A stretch of DNA of 64,000 nt, from the NCBI GenBank assembly GCA_036365455.1, contig JAWQUS010000009.1, positions 3,874,001-3,938,000 on the forward strand, in the 5' to 3' direction. Under the pieces are notes generated by a model. It had not been told where the DNA came from. It did no database searches and saw only the letters and a list, made by a program, of their open reading frames with translations. Of this stretch, positions 44,772-57,261 are shown piece by piece (positions within the stretch are counted from its first letter, which is position 1; each line of letters opens with the position of its first letter). The position numbers and the translations under genes were made by a program. Source of the DNA: Macrosoma leucophasiata. Lineage: Eukaryota; Arthropoda; Insecta; Lepidoptera; Hedylidae.

Positions 44772-45009
44772 CTTCGACCTAACCTGGCTAAGTCGGGGGC
44801 GCCCACGGTGCCAGTCTTGACTGCCCAAGGAGAGATTCGATTCATTATTCTACTCCCCCTAATATTACTACCTGCGCTGCTGCTGTTCTACATACCATCT
44901 GGTTTATTTAAAATGTTCAATAATATTACACTGTAATTGTTGTTGTAATTGACGGCTGCCGTTCGGAGAAACGTCTTCATTAATTAATTACTAACATGAA
45001 ACATATTGT

Positions 45010-45025
45010 GGCCCTGAAAAGGGCC
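45010..45025 (-). terminator. Histone mRNA 3' stem-loop, H2A unit IV
   Basis: 112 nt past the H2A stop. Confidence 0.92.
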
Positions 45026-45137
45026 TTTTAACTAAGTAGGTATGTATAATTATGTTGCATTTTAAATATGTACGTATACATACACATACATCATAAAATA
45101 TACCATACCCTACGTACGTACGCTTAATAATTTAATT

Positions 45138-45521
<384 letters not shown>

Positions 45522-45632
45522 TTAATTAATGAATAAACTCACAATTACACAAGATAGCGTAACGCGCGCGCCAGCCAGCGATTCAACGAACGATCGGCAG
45601 GGAATAGATTTTTGGATTTAGCGTGCTCACGG

Positions 45633-45640
45633 TATTTATA
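45633..45640 (-). promoter_or_regulatory. H2A TATA box, unit IV
   Basis: TATAAATA; no insertion. Confidence 0.78.
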
Positions 45641-46013
45641 TGGAATGAAAGCTGAGAGAGGAGGCAGAGTAGTAGTGGGGAACGATGACCGAACGTGAAA
45701 CGACACGACGCGATACGAGAGAGAAGGTGTGAACGAGACGGATGTAGGTAGGTGTATGTATTTTGTTGAGACTTGTTTTGACTTGACTTGACTTGACTCG
45801 ACTCGATAGAGACTCGATAGAATAGAATAGAACAGAACAAGAGTATGTAATAGTATGTATTTGTTTTATGTTTGATGTGTGTACATGATATTATGTTTAT
45901 GACGTCATGTAGTCGGGCAGTCGGGCGGGCCGTAGCGTGTATTTTTAAAGGTGTACGCCGTAGTGGAGCAAGCAAGCAAGCAAGCAAGCAGTTAACAAAC
46001 ATACATACATACA

Positions 46014-46047
<34 letters not shown>

Positions 46048-46448
46048 ATGAGACCATTATATGATTATAACACCGATATATTTAGGTAGGTAGGTAGGTA
46101 GGTAGGTAGGTAGGTAAACAAACTCGCTTATTTGTTGACTAAGAGGAATGCAGTATCAGACAGACAGACAGACAGACAGAGCAATACTATATGTTATGTT
46201 ATGTATGTATGTATGTATGTATGTAATCTTATAAAACCCCGTTAACCACCCAATCCATGACATGTTCATCATGAACTCTTACTCTACGCTCATAGGTAGG
46301 TAGGTAGGCAGGTAGGCAGGTATATATAAATGATGTGATGAGTTTATTATTATCATCACGTTAAGTTTATATTGACGTAAGCGCTCGCAGAAACTGAACA
46401 TTGTAGGTAAGTACTTAATAGATACCTACATTTCGCGATGGATATGTT

Positions 46449-46464
46449 AGCCCTGAAAAGGGCT
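46449..46464 (-). terminator. Histone mRNA 3' stem-loop, H1 unit V
   Basis: H1-type hairpin. Confidence 0.9.
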
Positions 46465-46535
46465 TTTTAAACAGTGCGCGCGCGCGCGCCCGAGGCGGCG
46501 GCGACGACAGCACCACCAGAAGCAGTAGCTTAAGC

Positions 46536-46585
<50 letters not shown>

Positions 46586-46591
46586 AGCTAA

Positions 46592-47299
46592 TTACTTCTT
46601 GGCGGCGCCCGCCTTTTTAGCGGCGGGCTTGGATTTGGGCGCTGCCGCAGCCTTCTTCGGTTTGGGAGCTTTCGGTTTCTTGGTAGGAGGTTTGGCGGTT
46701 TTCTTGGCCTTCGGAGCTGCGCTCTTGGACTTGGCGGGCGTGGCGGCCTTCTTGGCGGCTGCCGGCTTCTTCTTAGCGGCGGCTGGCTTCTTCTTTGCGG
46801 CGGCCGCCTTCTTGTCCTTAGTTGCGGCGGAAGACTTCGCTTTCGATGGCGAAGCGGATGATGAAGAGGCGGCTGCGGATTTCTTGCCACCCTTGGTTGC
46901 TGCGCCGCCCTTAGCACCTTTACCACCGGTCGGTTTCTTCGAGGCGGCGGCGGCGGCGGACTTAGACTCCAGCTTGAACGAACCGGACGCGCCCTTGCCC
47001 TTCGTCTGTATCAAAGCGCCGGATTCCACAGCACTCTTTAGATATTTTCTTATGAAAGGTGCCAGTTTCTCAGCGTCGACATCGTACTGTGCGGCTATAT
47101 ATTTCTTGATGGCTTGGAGCGATGATCCGCTGCGCTCTTTCAGCTCCTTGATGGCACTGTTCACCATTTCACTGGTCTTCGGGTGAGTCGGTTTCGCCTT
47201 CGGTTTTTTCGCACCACCGGCCCCCGACGCGGAAGATTTCGGCTTCTTCGCGGGGGTCGCCGGCGCTGGAATATCGTTAGCTACGGCGGTATCGGCCAT
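46592..47299 (-). CDS. H1: Linker histone H1, unit V
   Basis: Same 235-residue protein as in unit II; 5' region uninterrupted. Confidence 0.97.
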   Translation of the reverse strand: MADTAVANDIPAPATPAKKPKSSASGAGGAKKPKAKPTHPKTSEMVNSAIKELKERSGSSLQAIKKYIAAQYDVDAEKLAPFIRKYLKSAVESGALIQTKGKGASGSFKLESKSAAAAASKKPTGGKGAKGGAATKGGKKSAAASSSSASPSKAKSSAATKDKKAAAAKKKPAAAKKKPAAAKKAATPAKSKSAAPKAKKTAKPPTKKPKAPKPKKAAAAPKSKPAAKKAGAAKK

Positions 47300-48376
47300 T
47301 GTTATTCTAGATGTAATTATAAGGCAAAAAAATTAATTAATTACACACTGACACACGCGCACGCAACACACAAGCACTAACGCGAACGAGCCAAGTATAA
47401 ATTGTTGAATATTTAAAAGTAACAAGACGATATTTTTTTAGTTAGTTCTAAAAACAAACGCCAGTTAGCGCCACTGGTTAATAAGAATGAAACAACACCG
47501 TCACGAAATCCTCGATGCCGCAAGACGTTTTCTCGTACAGGCACATAAAACTTTTCACTAACACGTGTCTATTCGAAAGCTTTTTTTAAATAGAAATAAT
47601 ATAATTGAAGATTAAAACGAGCATATTGCGCGATGCGCATGAGACTGGTTGAGTTTTGATAGAACACATTCAGCGCCCGATGTTGTTAGAGCGATGATAT
47701 GAACGATTAAATTCTGTACTTGTCTTCGTACGAACCGGGACTCAAGTTTAAAATGATATTTTCTCTATTTAAAATCAATTTATTCGCATTGCGGTCGCGG
47801 TATGTAAAGAGCGAAGGCCCCAACCTTATTTAGGATCGATTAACAGCCTACGTAAACCGTCCACGGGATGAATATCGAGACTCTCATGACGGAGGTCGTA
47901 AAACACGCGTCGTCAAGAAGCAAGCACGACTCCATCAAAGGGACGAGGCGAGGTAGGATAATCGAATATAGCGTCGTTCATATAACATAGAGAGATACTT
48001 ATTATATTCATATATATATATTTATATATAAATATATATAGTTATATACAAATGGGATCAATGATGAACGCTGAAATTAACCATGATTCCCTCGCGCCTC
48101 CAGCCGCATAGTACGCGAAGCGCGAATCAACGATGAAATTTATTTATGTTTGTACTCATATTGTAATTATCGTATATGTATAATATAATTATTGTAATTA
48201 TCATCATGTAACAACAACTACCACCACCACCAACCAATCTCTATATGTTGCTGACTAAAAGGTTGTCTGGAAGAAATCGCACTTTTTGCGATAAGACCGC
48301 CTTTTGTACTATTGTTCTTTCTTTTCTTGGTTTTATAATTTTGTTTATTTTTACCTGGTGTACAATAAAGTGTATG

Positions 48377-48412
<36 letters not shown>

Positions 48413-48674
48413 TATACACATACATACATTATTATTATAATATACATATATTTTTTTATACTTGGCTTATAATTCTTACATCCTACGACGATCTAGCTTT
48501 GTGATTTTGTGCATGTATCAATACACCTCGACAGATATGTATTTATTTATGTATGTATGTGTGTATGTATGTATGTATGTGCATGCATGTTATGAATTCA
48601 GAATATTTATAATAATTGACGCCTTGCATAGCGAAACTTGCATTACGTAAGATTGTATCAACTGATATATGTGC

Positions 48675-48690
48675 GGCCCTGAAAAGGGCC
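48675..48690 (-). terminator. Histone mRNA 3' stem-loop, H4 unit V
   Basis: Same hairpin, 203 nt past the stop. Confidence 0.92.
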
Positions 48691-48893
48691 TTTTTGTTAA
48701 AACAATAATTGTTTCATTTCTCCTTTAATATCCCGTTGTGTGCGTGTGGATATAGATCAATGCTTATTGTGTGTACTTGCTTGCTTGCTTGCTTATCATT
48801 CACGTGTTGTAACATTAATAATCGATCTTCAACGCACACGCAAGAGGAAAATGAAGATGAAGAAACAACGAAAGCCACGACGAACCATCTCCT

Positions 48894-49241
<348 letters not shown>

Positions 49242-49346
49242 TCAATAAGAAAAACACGCGCGTTTCTCCGCACACCGCACTGTATATTCGTCCGCTTGTT
49301 TCGATGACGCTCGAACGAATGTGTGAGCCTGAGAAGGCACGGTGGC

Positions 49347-49354
49347 CTTTTATT
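49347..49354 (-). promoter_or_regulatory. H4 TATA-like box, unit V
   Basis: AATAAAAG; empty target site at 49332/49333. Confidence 0.7.
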
Positions 49355-49868
49355 TGCTCAACGTGGACGAATGAAGGGAGCGGTGCGGAGGAGAGGAGAG
49401 GAGGCGAGGCGCGGTGTTGTGTGGTGCGACACGGTTAGGGGGAGGGGATGGGGGGGGGGATACTTTTAGAAAGATAGATAGATTCTAGTGCATTAGATTC
49501 AACGTAAATAATAATTCCAAATAGGTATAGTGTATTTACCATTTTTACCATTTACCATCTACAAGTTAGTTAGATAACTGTATGTGTAGCTATTGAGTAT
49601 GTAATATAACGTTAACTTTACACATAACGACGTTATATACATACCCATACATAACGAAACTGGCTGGCTGATATATATATATATATATTATTTATTTATT
49701 TATTTATTTACTTACTTACTTACTTACTTTTTTTTTTATATAATTAATTAGTACTTATACTAACTTATGTATTGCTTCGTTTCTACACATATAACCTATA
49801 TTTTTTTTTTTTTTTTTTGCAACGTCCGAACGCGCAGAAACTTTTGTATTGTGTCACGAATTATTTGC

Positions 49869-49884
49869 GGCCCTGAAAAGGGCC
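49869..49884 (-). terminator. Histone mRNA 3' stem-loop, H3 unit V
   Basis: 47 nt past the H3 stop. Confidence 0.93.
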
Positions 49885-49931
49885 TTTTTTTTTTGTTTAG
49901 GTAGAGGTAGGTAATATTACCATGTACTTTT

Positions 49932-50378
<447 letters not shown>

Positions 50379-50473
50379 TTAATTAAGGAACAACGAGCCG
50401 AGTTGTTTACTAACGCGTCCGTCCAACGTACCTACGGTCGAATCTCTGAACGCTTCGCGTGGATTCCGGACGA

Positions 50474-50481
50474 TATTTATA
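50474..50481 (-). promoter_or_regulatory. H3 TATA box, unit V
   Basis: TATAAATA; empty target site at 50459/50460. Confidence 0.8.
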
Positions 50482-50756
50482 TTGAAATACGTTCCATAAG
50501 CTAATCCCCACTCCCGTCTCAATCAACCCCTCTCTCACTCTTTCTCGCTCGCTCGCTGGCTCGCTCGCTCGCTCGCTCGCTCGCTCGTCCGTCCGTCTCT
50601 CTTTTTATATCACCATCCATCAAATCACACAAATTCATATTCCCTTCCTCTGGCCAGTCCGCCCGAAGCGCAATTTAACAAAAAAAAAAAAAAAAAAAAA
50701 AAAATAAAAATAAAATAAAAAAAAAAAAAATTATTCTTTCTTTCACTTATCATTAA

Positions 50757-50826
<70 letters not shown>

Positions 50827-51011
50827 CTGACTGCCTGCCTGCCTCTCGAGCCACTTCTTCATTCCTATATCCTCCTAACTGAGCAGTGACAATTTAATGA
50901 TCATGAAAACAAATACGCAAACAAAACAAACGTTAAAAAATGTATTTATGGTATGTATGTATGTATGTATGTATGTATGTATGTATGTATGTATGTATGT
51001 ATGTATGTATG

Positions 51012-51042
<31 letters not shown>

Positions 51043-51148
51043 ATGTTTGTTTAATGTGTTTACACAAACGGCAGGCAGGCAGATTTGATTGATTGATTGA
51101 CGCGTTGTCCCCATGGAGAAAACATAAATTTCATACGATTCATATTGT

Positions 51149-51164
51149 GGCCCTGAAAAGGGCC
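51149..51164 (-). terminator. Histone mRNA 3' stem-loop, H2B unit V
   Basis: 73 nt past the H2B stop. Confidence 0.92.
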
Positions 51165-51237
51165 TTTTGAAAGCGAAGCGAGCGAAATGAACTTCATTCA
51201 TACACACAACAGGCGCGCAAGTGTCAGTCTCCTCACT

Positions 51238-51612
51238 TCACTTAGAGCTCGTGTACTTGGTGACCGCCTTCGTGCCCTCGCTCACGGCGTGCTTGGCGAG
51301 CTCGCCCGGCAGTAGGAGCCTAACGGAGGTCTGCACCTCCCTGGAGGTGATCGTCGAACGCTTGTTGTAATGGGCCAGACGGCTCGCCTCGGCTGCGATC
51401 CTCTCGAATATATCGTTCACGAACGAGTTCATGATCGACATGGCCTTACTGGATATACCGGTGTCGGGATGCACCTGCTTGAGCACCTTGTAGATGTAAA
51501 TGGCGTAGCTCTCCTTCCTCTTGTGCTTCTTCTTCTTCTTGTCGGACTTGGAGATATTCTTTTGAGCCTTGCCAGATTTCTTGGCGGCCTTACCACTTGT
51601 CTTGGGCGGCAT
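51238..51612 (-). CDS. H2B: Core histone H2B, unit V
   Basis: Same protein as in unit I, intact promoter. Confidence 0.98.
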   Translation of the reverse strand: MPPKTSGKAAKKSGKAQKNISKSDKKKKKHKRKESYAIYIYKVLKQVHPDTGISSKAMSIMNSFVNDIFERIAAEASRLAHYNKRSTITSREVQTSVRLLLPGELAKHAVSEGTKAVTKYTSSK

Positions 51613-51748
51613 TTTAAACGCACGAGCAATGCAACACTGTTATTAATTTAATAATACACACACGGTACGCACGCGGCGGGCGGCGAGAGAGATGTTTACT
51701 GTACGAGAATCGAACAGTAAATGTATCCACATACCCCGAATGCCGAGG

Positions 51749-51756
51749 TTTTTATT
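51749..51756 (-). promoter_or_regulatory. H2B TATA-like box, unit V
   Basis: AATAAAAA; empty target site at 51734/51735. Confidence 0.68.
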
Positions 51757-51968
51757 ACGCTACGGGTGCGCTACAAGTGGTGTTAGTAGATAGTTGAACA
51801 ATGGGGATTCGGACCAATCAGAGACGAAGACGCACGCAAGCACACCTCCCCCCCTCCCTGCCTCAACGTACAGCAAGACATAATTATTATTACTAATAAA
51901 AAAAATAAAAAAAAAAAAAAAAACATGTATTTTATATACGTATCTTCTAAGAAATTATGTCAGCCAAA

Positions 51969-51999
<31 letters not shown>

Positions 52000-52014
52000 T
52001 ACCTAACACCGAAC

Positions 52015-52049
52015 GGTGCGGCGGGCGAGCGGAGCTCGCCCGCCGCACC
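52015..52049. repeat. GC-rich perfect hairpin, unit V
   Basis: Copy of 10318-10352. Confidence 0.75.
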
Positions 52050-52287
52050 CTTCGACCTAACCTGGCTAAGTCGGGGGCGCCCACGGTGCCAGTCTTGACT
52101 GCCCAAGGAGAGATTCGATTCATTATTCTACTCCCCCTAATATTACTACCTGCGCTGCTGCTGTTCTACATACCATCTGGTTTATTTAAAATGTTCAATA
52201 ATATTACACTGTAATTGTTGTTGTAATTGACGGCTGCCGTTCGGAGAAACGTCTTCATTAATTAATTACTAACATGAAACATATTGT

Positions 52288-52303
52288 GGCCCTGAAAAGG
52301 GCC
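52288..52303 (-). terminator. Histone mRNA 3' stem-loop, H2A unit V
   Basis: 112 nt past the H2A stop. Confidence 0.92.
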
Positions 52304-52415
52304 TTTTAACTAAGTAGGTATGTATAATTATGTTGCATTTTAAATATGTACGTATACATACACATACATCATAAAATATACCATACCCTACGTACGTACG
52401 CTTAATAATTTAATT

Positions 52416-52799
<384 letters not shown>

Positions 52800-52910
52800 T
52801 TAATTAATGAATAAACTCACAATTACACAAGATAGCGTAACGCGCGCGCCAGCCAGCGATTCAACGAACGATCGGCAGGGAATAGATTTTTGGATTTAGC
52901 GTGCTCACGG

Positions 52911-52918
52911 TATTTATA
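52911..52918 (-). promoter_or_regulatory. H2A TATA box, unit V
   Basis: TATAAATA; no insertion. Confidence 0.78.
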
Positions 52919-53291
52919 TGGAATGAAAGCTGAGAGAGGAGGCAGAGTAGTAGTGGGGAACGATGACCGAACGTGAAACGACACGACGCGATACGAGAGA
53001 GAAGGTGTGAACGAGACGGATGTAGGTAGGTGTATGTATTTTGTTGAGACTTGTTTTGACTTGACTTGACTTGACTCGACTCGATAGAGACTCGATAGAA
53101 TAGAATAGAACAGAACAAGAGTATGTAATAGTATGTATTTGTTTTATGTTTGATGTGTGTACATGATATTATGTTTATGACGTCATGTAGTCGGGCAGTC
53201 GGGCGGGCCGTAGCGTGTATTTTTAAAGGTGTACGCCGTAGTGGAGCAAGCAAGCAAGCAAGCAAGCAGTTAACAAACATACATACATACA

Positions 53292-53325
<34 letters not shown>

Positions 53326-53726
53326 ATGAGACCATTATATGATTATAACACCGATATATTTAGGTAGGTAGGTAGGTAGGTAGGTAGGTAGGTAAACAAA
53401 CTCGCTTATTTGTTGACTAAGAGGAATGCAGTATCAGACAGACAGACAGACAGACAGAGCAATACTATATGTTATGTTATGTATGTATGTATGTATGTAT
53501 GTAATCTTATAAAACCCCGTTAACCACCCAATCCATGACATGTTCATCATGAACTCTTACTCTACGCTCATAGGTAGGTAGGTAGGCAGGTAGGCAGGTA
53601 TATATAAATGATGTGATGAGTTTATTATTATCATCACGTTAAGTTTATATTGACGTAAGCGCTCGCAGAAACTGAACATTGTAGGTAAGTACTTAATAGA
53701 TACCTACATTTCGCGATGGATATGTT

Positions 53727-53742
53727 AGCCCTGAAAAGGGCT
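53727..53742 (-). terminator. Histone mRNA 3' stem-loop, H1 unit VI
   Basis: H1-type hairpin. Confidence 0.9.
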
Positions 53743-53813
53743 TTTTAAACAGTGCGCGCGCGCGCGCCCGAGGCGGCGGCGACGACAGCACCACCAGAAG
53801 CAGTAGCTTAAGC

Positions 53814-53863
<50 letters not shown>

Positions 53864-53869
53864 AGCTAA

Positions 53870-54577
53870 TTACTTCTTGGCGGCGCCCGCCTTTTTAGCG
53901 GCGGGCTTGGATTTGGGCGCTGCCGCAGCCTTCTTCGGTTTGGGAGCTTTCGGTTTCTTGGTAGGAGGTTTGGCGGTTTTCTTGGCCTTCGGAGCTGCGC
54001 TCTTGGACTTGGCGGGCGTGGCGGCCTTCTTGGCGGCTGCCGGCTTCTTCTTAGCGGCGGCTGGCTTCTTCTTTGCGGCGGCCGCCTTCTTGTCCTTAGT
54101 TGCGGCGGAAGACTTCGCTTTCGATGGCGAAGCGGATGATGAAGAGGCGGCTGCGGATTTCTTGCCACCCTTGGTTGCTGCGCCGCCCTTAGCACCTTTA
54201 CCACCGGTCGGTTTCTTCGAGGCGGCGGCGGCGGCGGACTTAGACTCCAGCTTGAACGAACCGGACGCGCCCTTGCCCTTCGTCTGTATCAAAGCGCCGG
54301 ATTCCACAGCACTCTTTAGATATTTTCTTATGAAAGGTGCCAGTTTCTCAGCGTCGACATCGTACTGTGCGGCTATATATTTCTTGATGGCTTGGAGCGA
54401 TGATCCGCTGCGCTCTTTCAGCTCCTTGATGGCACTGTTCACCATTTCACTGGTCTTCGGGTGAGTCGGTTTCGCCTTCGGTTTTTTCGCACCACCGGCC
54501 CCCGACGCGGAAGATTTCGGCTTCTTCGCGGGGGTCGCCGGCGCTGGAATATCGTTAGCTACGGCGGTATCGGCCAT
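53870..54577 (-). CDS. H1: Linker histone H1, unit VI
   Basis: Same 235-residue protein as in unit II; 5' region uninterrupted. Confidence 0.97.
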   Translation of the reverse strand: MADTAVANDIPAPATPAKKPKSSASGAGGAKKPKAKPTHPKTSEMVNSAIKELKERSGSSLQAIKKYIAAQYDVDAEKLAPFIRKYLKSAVESGALIQTKGKGASGSFKLESKSAAAAASKKPTGGKGAKGGAATKGGKKSAAASSSSASPSKAKSSAATKDKKAAAAKKKPAAAKKKPAAAKKAATPAKSKSAAPKAKKTAKPPTKKPKAPKPKKAAAAPKSKPAAKKAGAAKK

Positions 54578-55654
54578 TGTTATTCTAGATGTAATTATAA
54601 GGCAAAAAAATTAATTAATTACACACTGACACACGCGCACGCAACACACAAGCACTAACGCGAACGAGCCAAGTATAAATTGTTGAATATTTAAAAGTAA
54701 CAAGACGATATTTTTTTAGTTAGTTCTAAAAACAAACGCCAGTTAGCGCCACTGGTTAATAAGAATGAAACAACACCGTCACGAAATCCTCGATGCCGCA
54801 AGACGTTTTCTCGTACAGGCACATAAAACTTTTCACTAACACGTGTCTATTCGAAAGCTTTTTTTAAATAGAAATAATATAATTGAAGATTAAAACGAGC
54901 ATATTGCGCGATGCGCATGAGACTGGTTGAGTTTTGATAGAACACATTCAGCGCCCGATGTTGTTAGAGCGATGATATGAACGATTAAATTCTGTACTTG
55001 TCTTCGTACGAACCGGGACTCAAGTTTAAAATGATATTTTCTCTATTTAAAATCAATTTATTCGCATTGCGGTCGCGGTATGTAAAGAGCGAAGGCCCCA
55101 ACCTTATTTAGGATCGATTAACAGCCTACGTAAACCGTCCACGGGATGAATATCGAGACTCTCATGACGGAGGTCGTAAAACACGCGTCGTCAAGAAGCA
55201 AGCACGACTCCATCAAAGGGACGAGGCGAGGTAGGATAATCGAATATAGCGTCGTTCATATAACATAGAGAGATACTTATTATATTCATATATATATATT
55301 TATATATAAATATATATAGTTATATACAAATGGGATCAATGATGAACGCTGAAATTAACCATGATTCCCTCGCGCCTCCAGCCGCATAGTACGCGAAGCG
55401 CGAATCAACGATGAAATTTATTTATGTTTGTACTCATATTGTAATTATCGTATATGTATAATATAATTATTGTAATTATCATCATGTAACAACAACTACC
55501 ACCACCACCAACCAATCTCTATATGTTGCTGACTAAAAGGTTGTCTGGAAGAAATCGCACTTTTTGCGATAAGACCGCCTTTTGTACTATTGTTCTTTCT
55601 TTTCTTGGTTTTATAATTTTGTTTATTTTTACCTGGTGTACAATAAAGTGTATG

Positions 55655-55690
<36 letters not shown>

Positions 55691-55952
55691 TATACACATA
55701 CATACATTATTATTATAATATACATATATTTTTTTATACTTGGCTTATAATTCTTACATCCTACGACGATCTAGCTTTGTGATTTTGTGCATGTATCAAT
55801 ACACCTCGACAGATATGTATTTATTTATGTATGTATGTGTGTATGTATGTATGTATGTGCATGCATGTTATGAATTCAGAATATTTATAATAATTGACGC
55901 CTTGCATAGCGAAACTTGCATTACGTAAGATTGTATCAACTGATATATGTGC

Positions 55953-55968
55953 GGCCCTGAAAAGGGCC
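55953..55968 (-). terminator. Histone mRNA 3' stem-loop, H4 unit VI
   Basis: Same hairpin, 203 nt past the stop. Confidence 0.92.
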
Positions 55969-56171
55969 TTTTTGTTAAAACAATAATTGTTTCATTTCTC
56001 CTTTAATATCCCGTTGTGTGCGTGTGGATATAGATCAATGCTTATTGTGTGTACTTGCTTGCTTGCTTGCTTATCATTCACGTGTTGTAACATTAATAAT
56101 CGATCTTCAACGCACACGCAAGAGGAAAATGAAGATGAAGAAACAACGAAAGCCACGACGAACCATCTCCT

Positions 56172-56519
<348 letters not shown>

Positions 56520-56597
56520 TCAATAAGAAAAACACGCGCGTTTCTCCGCACACCGCACTGTATATTCGTCCGCTTGTTTCGATGACGCTCGAACGAA

Positions 56598-56610
56598 TGT
56601 GTGAGCCTGA
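56598..56610. repeat. Target-site duplication of element 5, left copy (13 bp)
   Basis: TGTGTGAGCCTGA, same as 61653-61665. The last A could belong to the element's A run, giving 12 bp. Confidence 0.9.
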
Positions 56611-56999
56611 AAAAAAAAAAATTTTTTAAATTCAATTTCGAATTTCTATATTTAGGTGTGATAGTTATTTACAAATCATTACTTAAGAATAGCTTAACTA
56701 ATGACAATATTGATCTTAGTTTCTAGGTATAAGAATACTTAATCCTACGACCCTATATAATGCAAATTAAATTATACAAAACTACTTTCCCGGATATGAT
56801 ATTTGTGATATTTACATGTTCTTAAGTTGTTTGCTAGGAAACATAAGAAAACCTAGCTTAGTGCTATTGAGCTTAACCTATGACTAGAGGGGAGGTGATG
56901 GATGATATTATGTACAATGAGGGAATTGTTATTATACTAACAATTGTTGGTGGGGTTGTTTGGGGTAGGAGATGTGTGGGGTGATGATGTCTAAAGACG

Positions 57000-57110
57000 A
57001 GGGAGGGGGGGGGGGGGGCGAGGGGAGGGGGGGGGGGCTGAGGGGTGAGGGGTGAGGGCAGGGGGGCGAGGGGAGGGGGGGCTGAGGGGTGAGGGCAGGG
57101 GGGAGCGGAA
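57000..57110. repeat. G-rich tract in element 5 3' UTR
   Basis: G runs with GGGGTGAG and GAGGGCAG-type repeats on +; the element 2 counterpart is 17688-17804. Confidence 0.75.
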
Positions 57111-57211
57111 GGTGTATTTACAAGGAGGATGAGGGGAATGAAACACTGTCGCCTACCTTTATACAATTCAATTTTCTAATGACTTAGCTTTATTTATTAA
57201 ATATTACTCTA

Positions 57212-57230
57212 AACCAACTACAGGTTGGTT
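57212..57230 (-). promoter_or_regulatory. Conserved 3' UTR hairpin, element 5
   Basis: AACCAAC/GTTGGTT stem, TACAG loop; matches 17905-17923 of element 2. Confidence 0.6.
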
Positions 57231-57261
57231 GTACATTCATTATGTTTTTTGTATAATTTAA

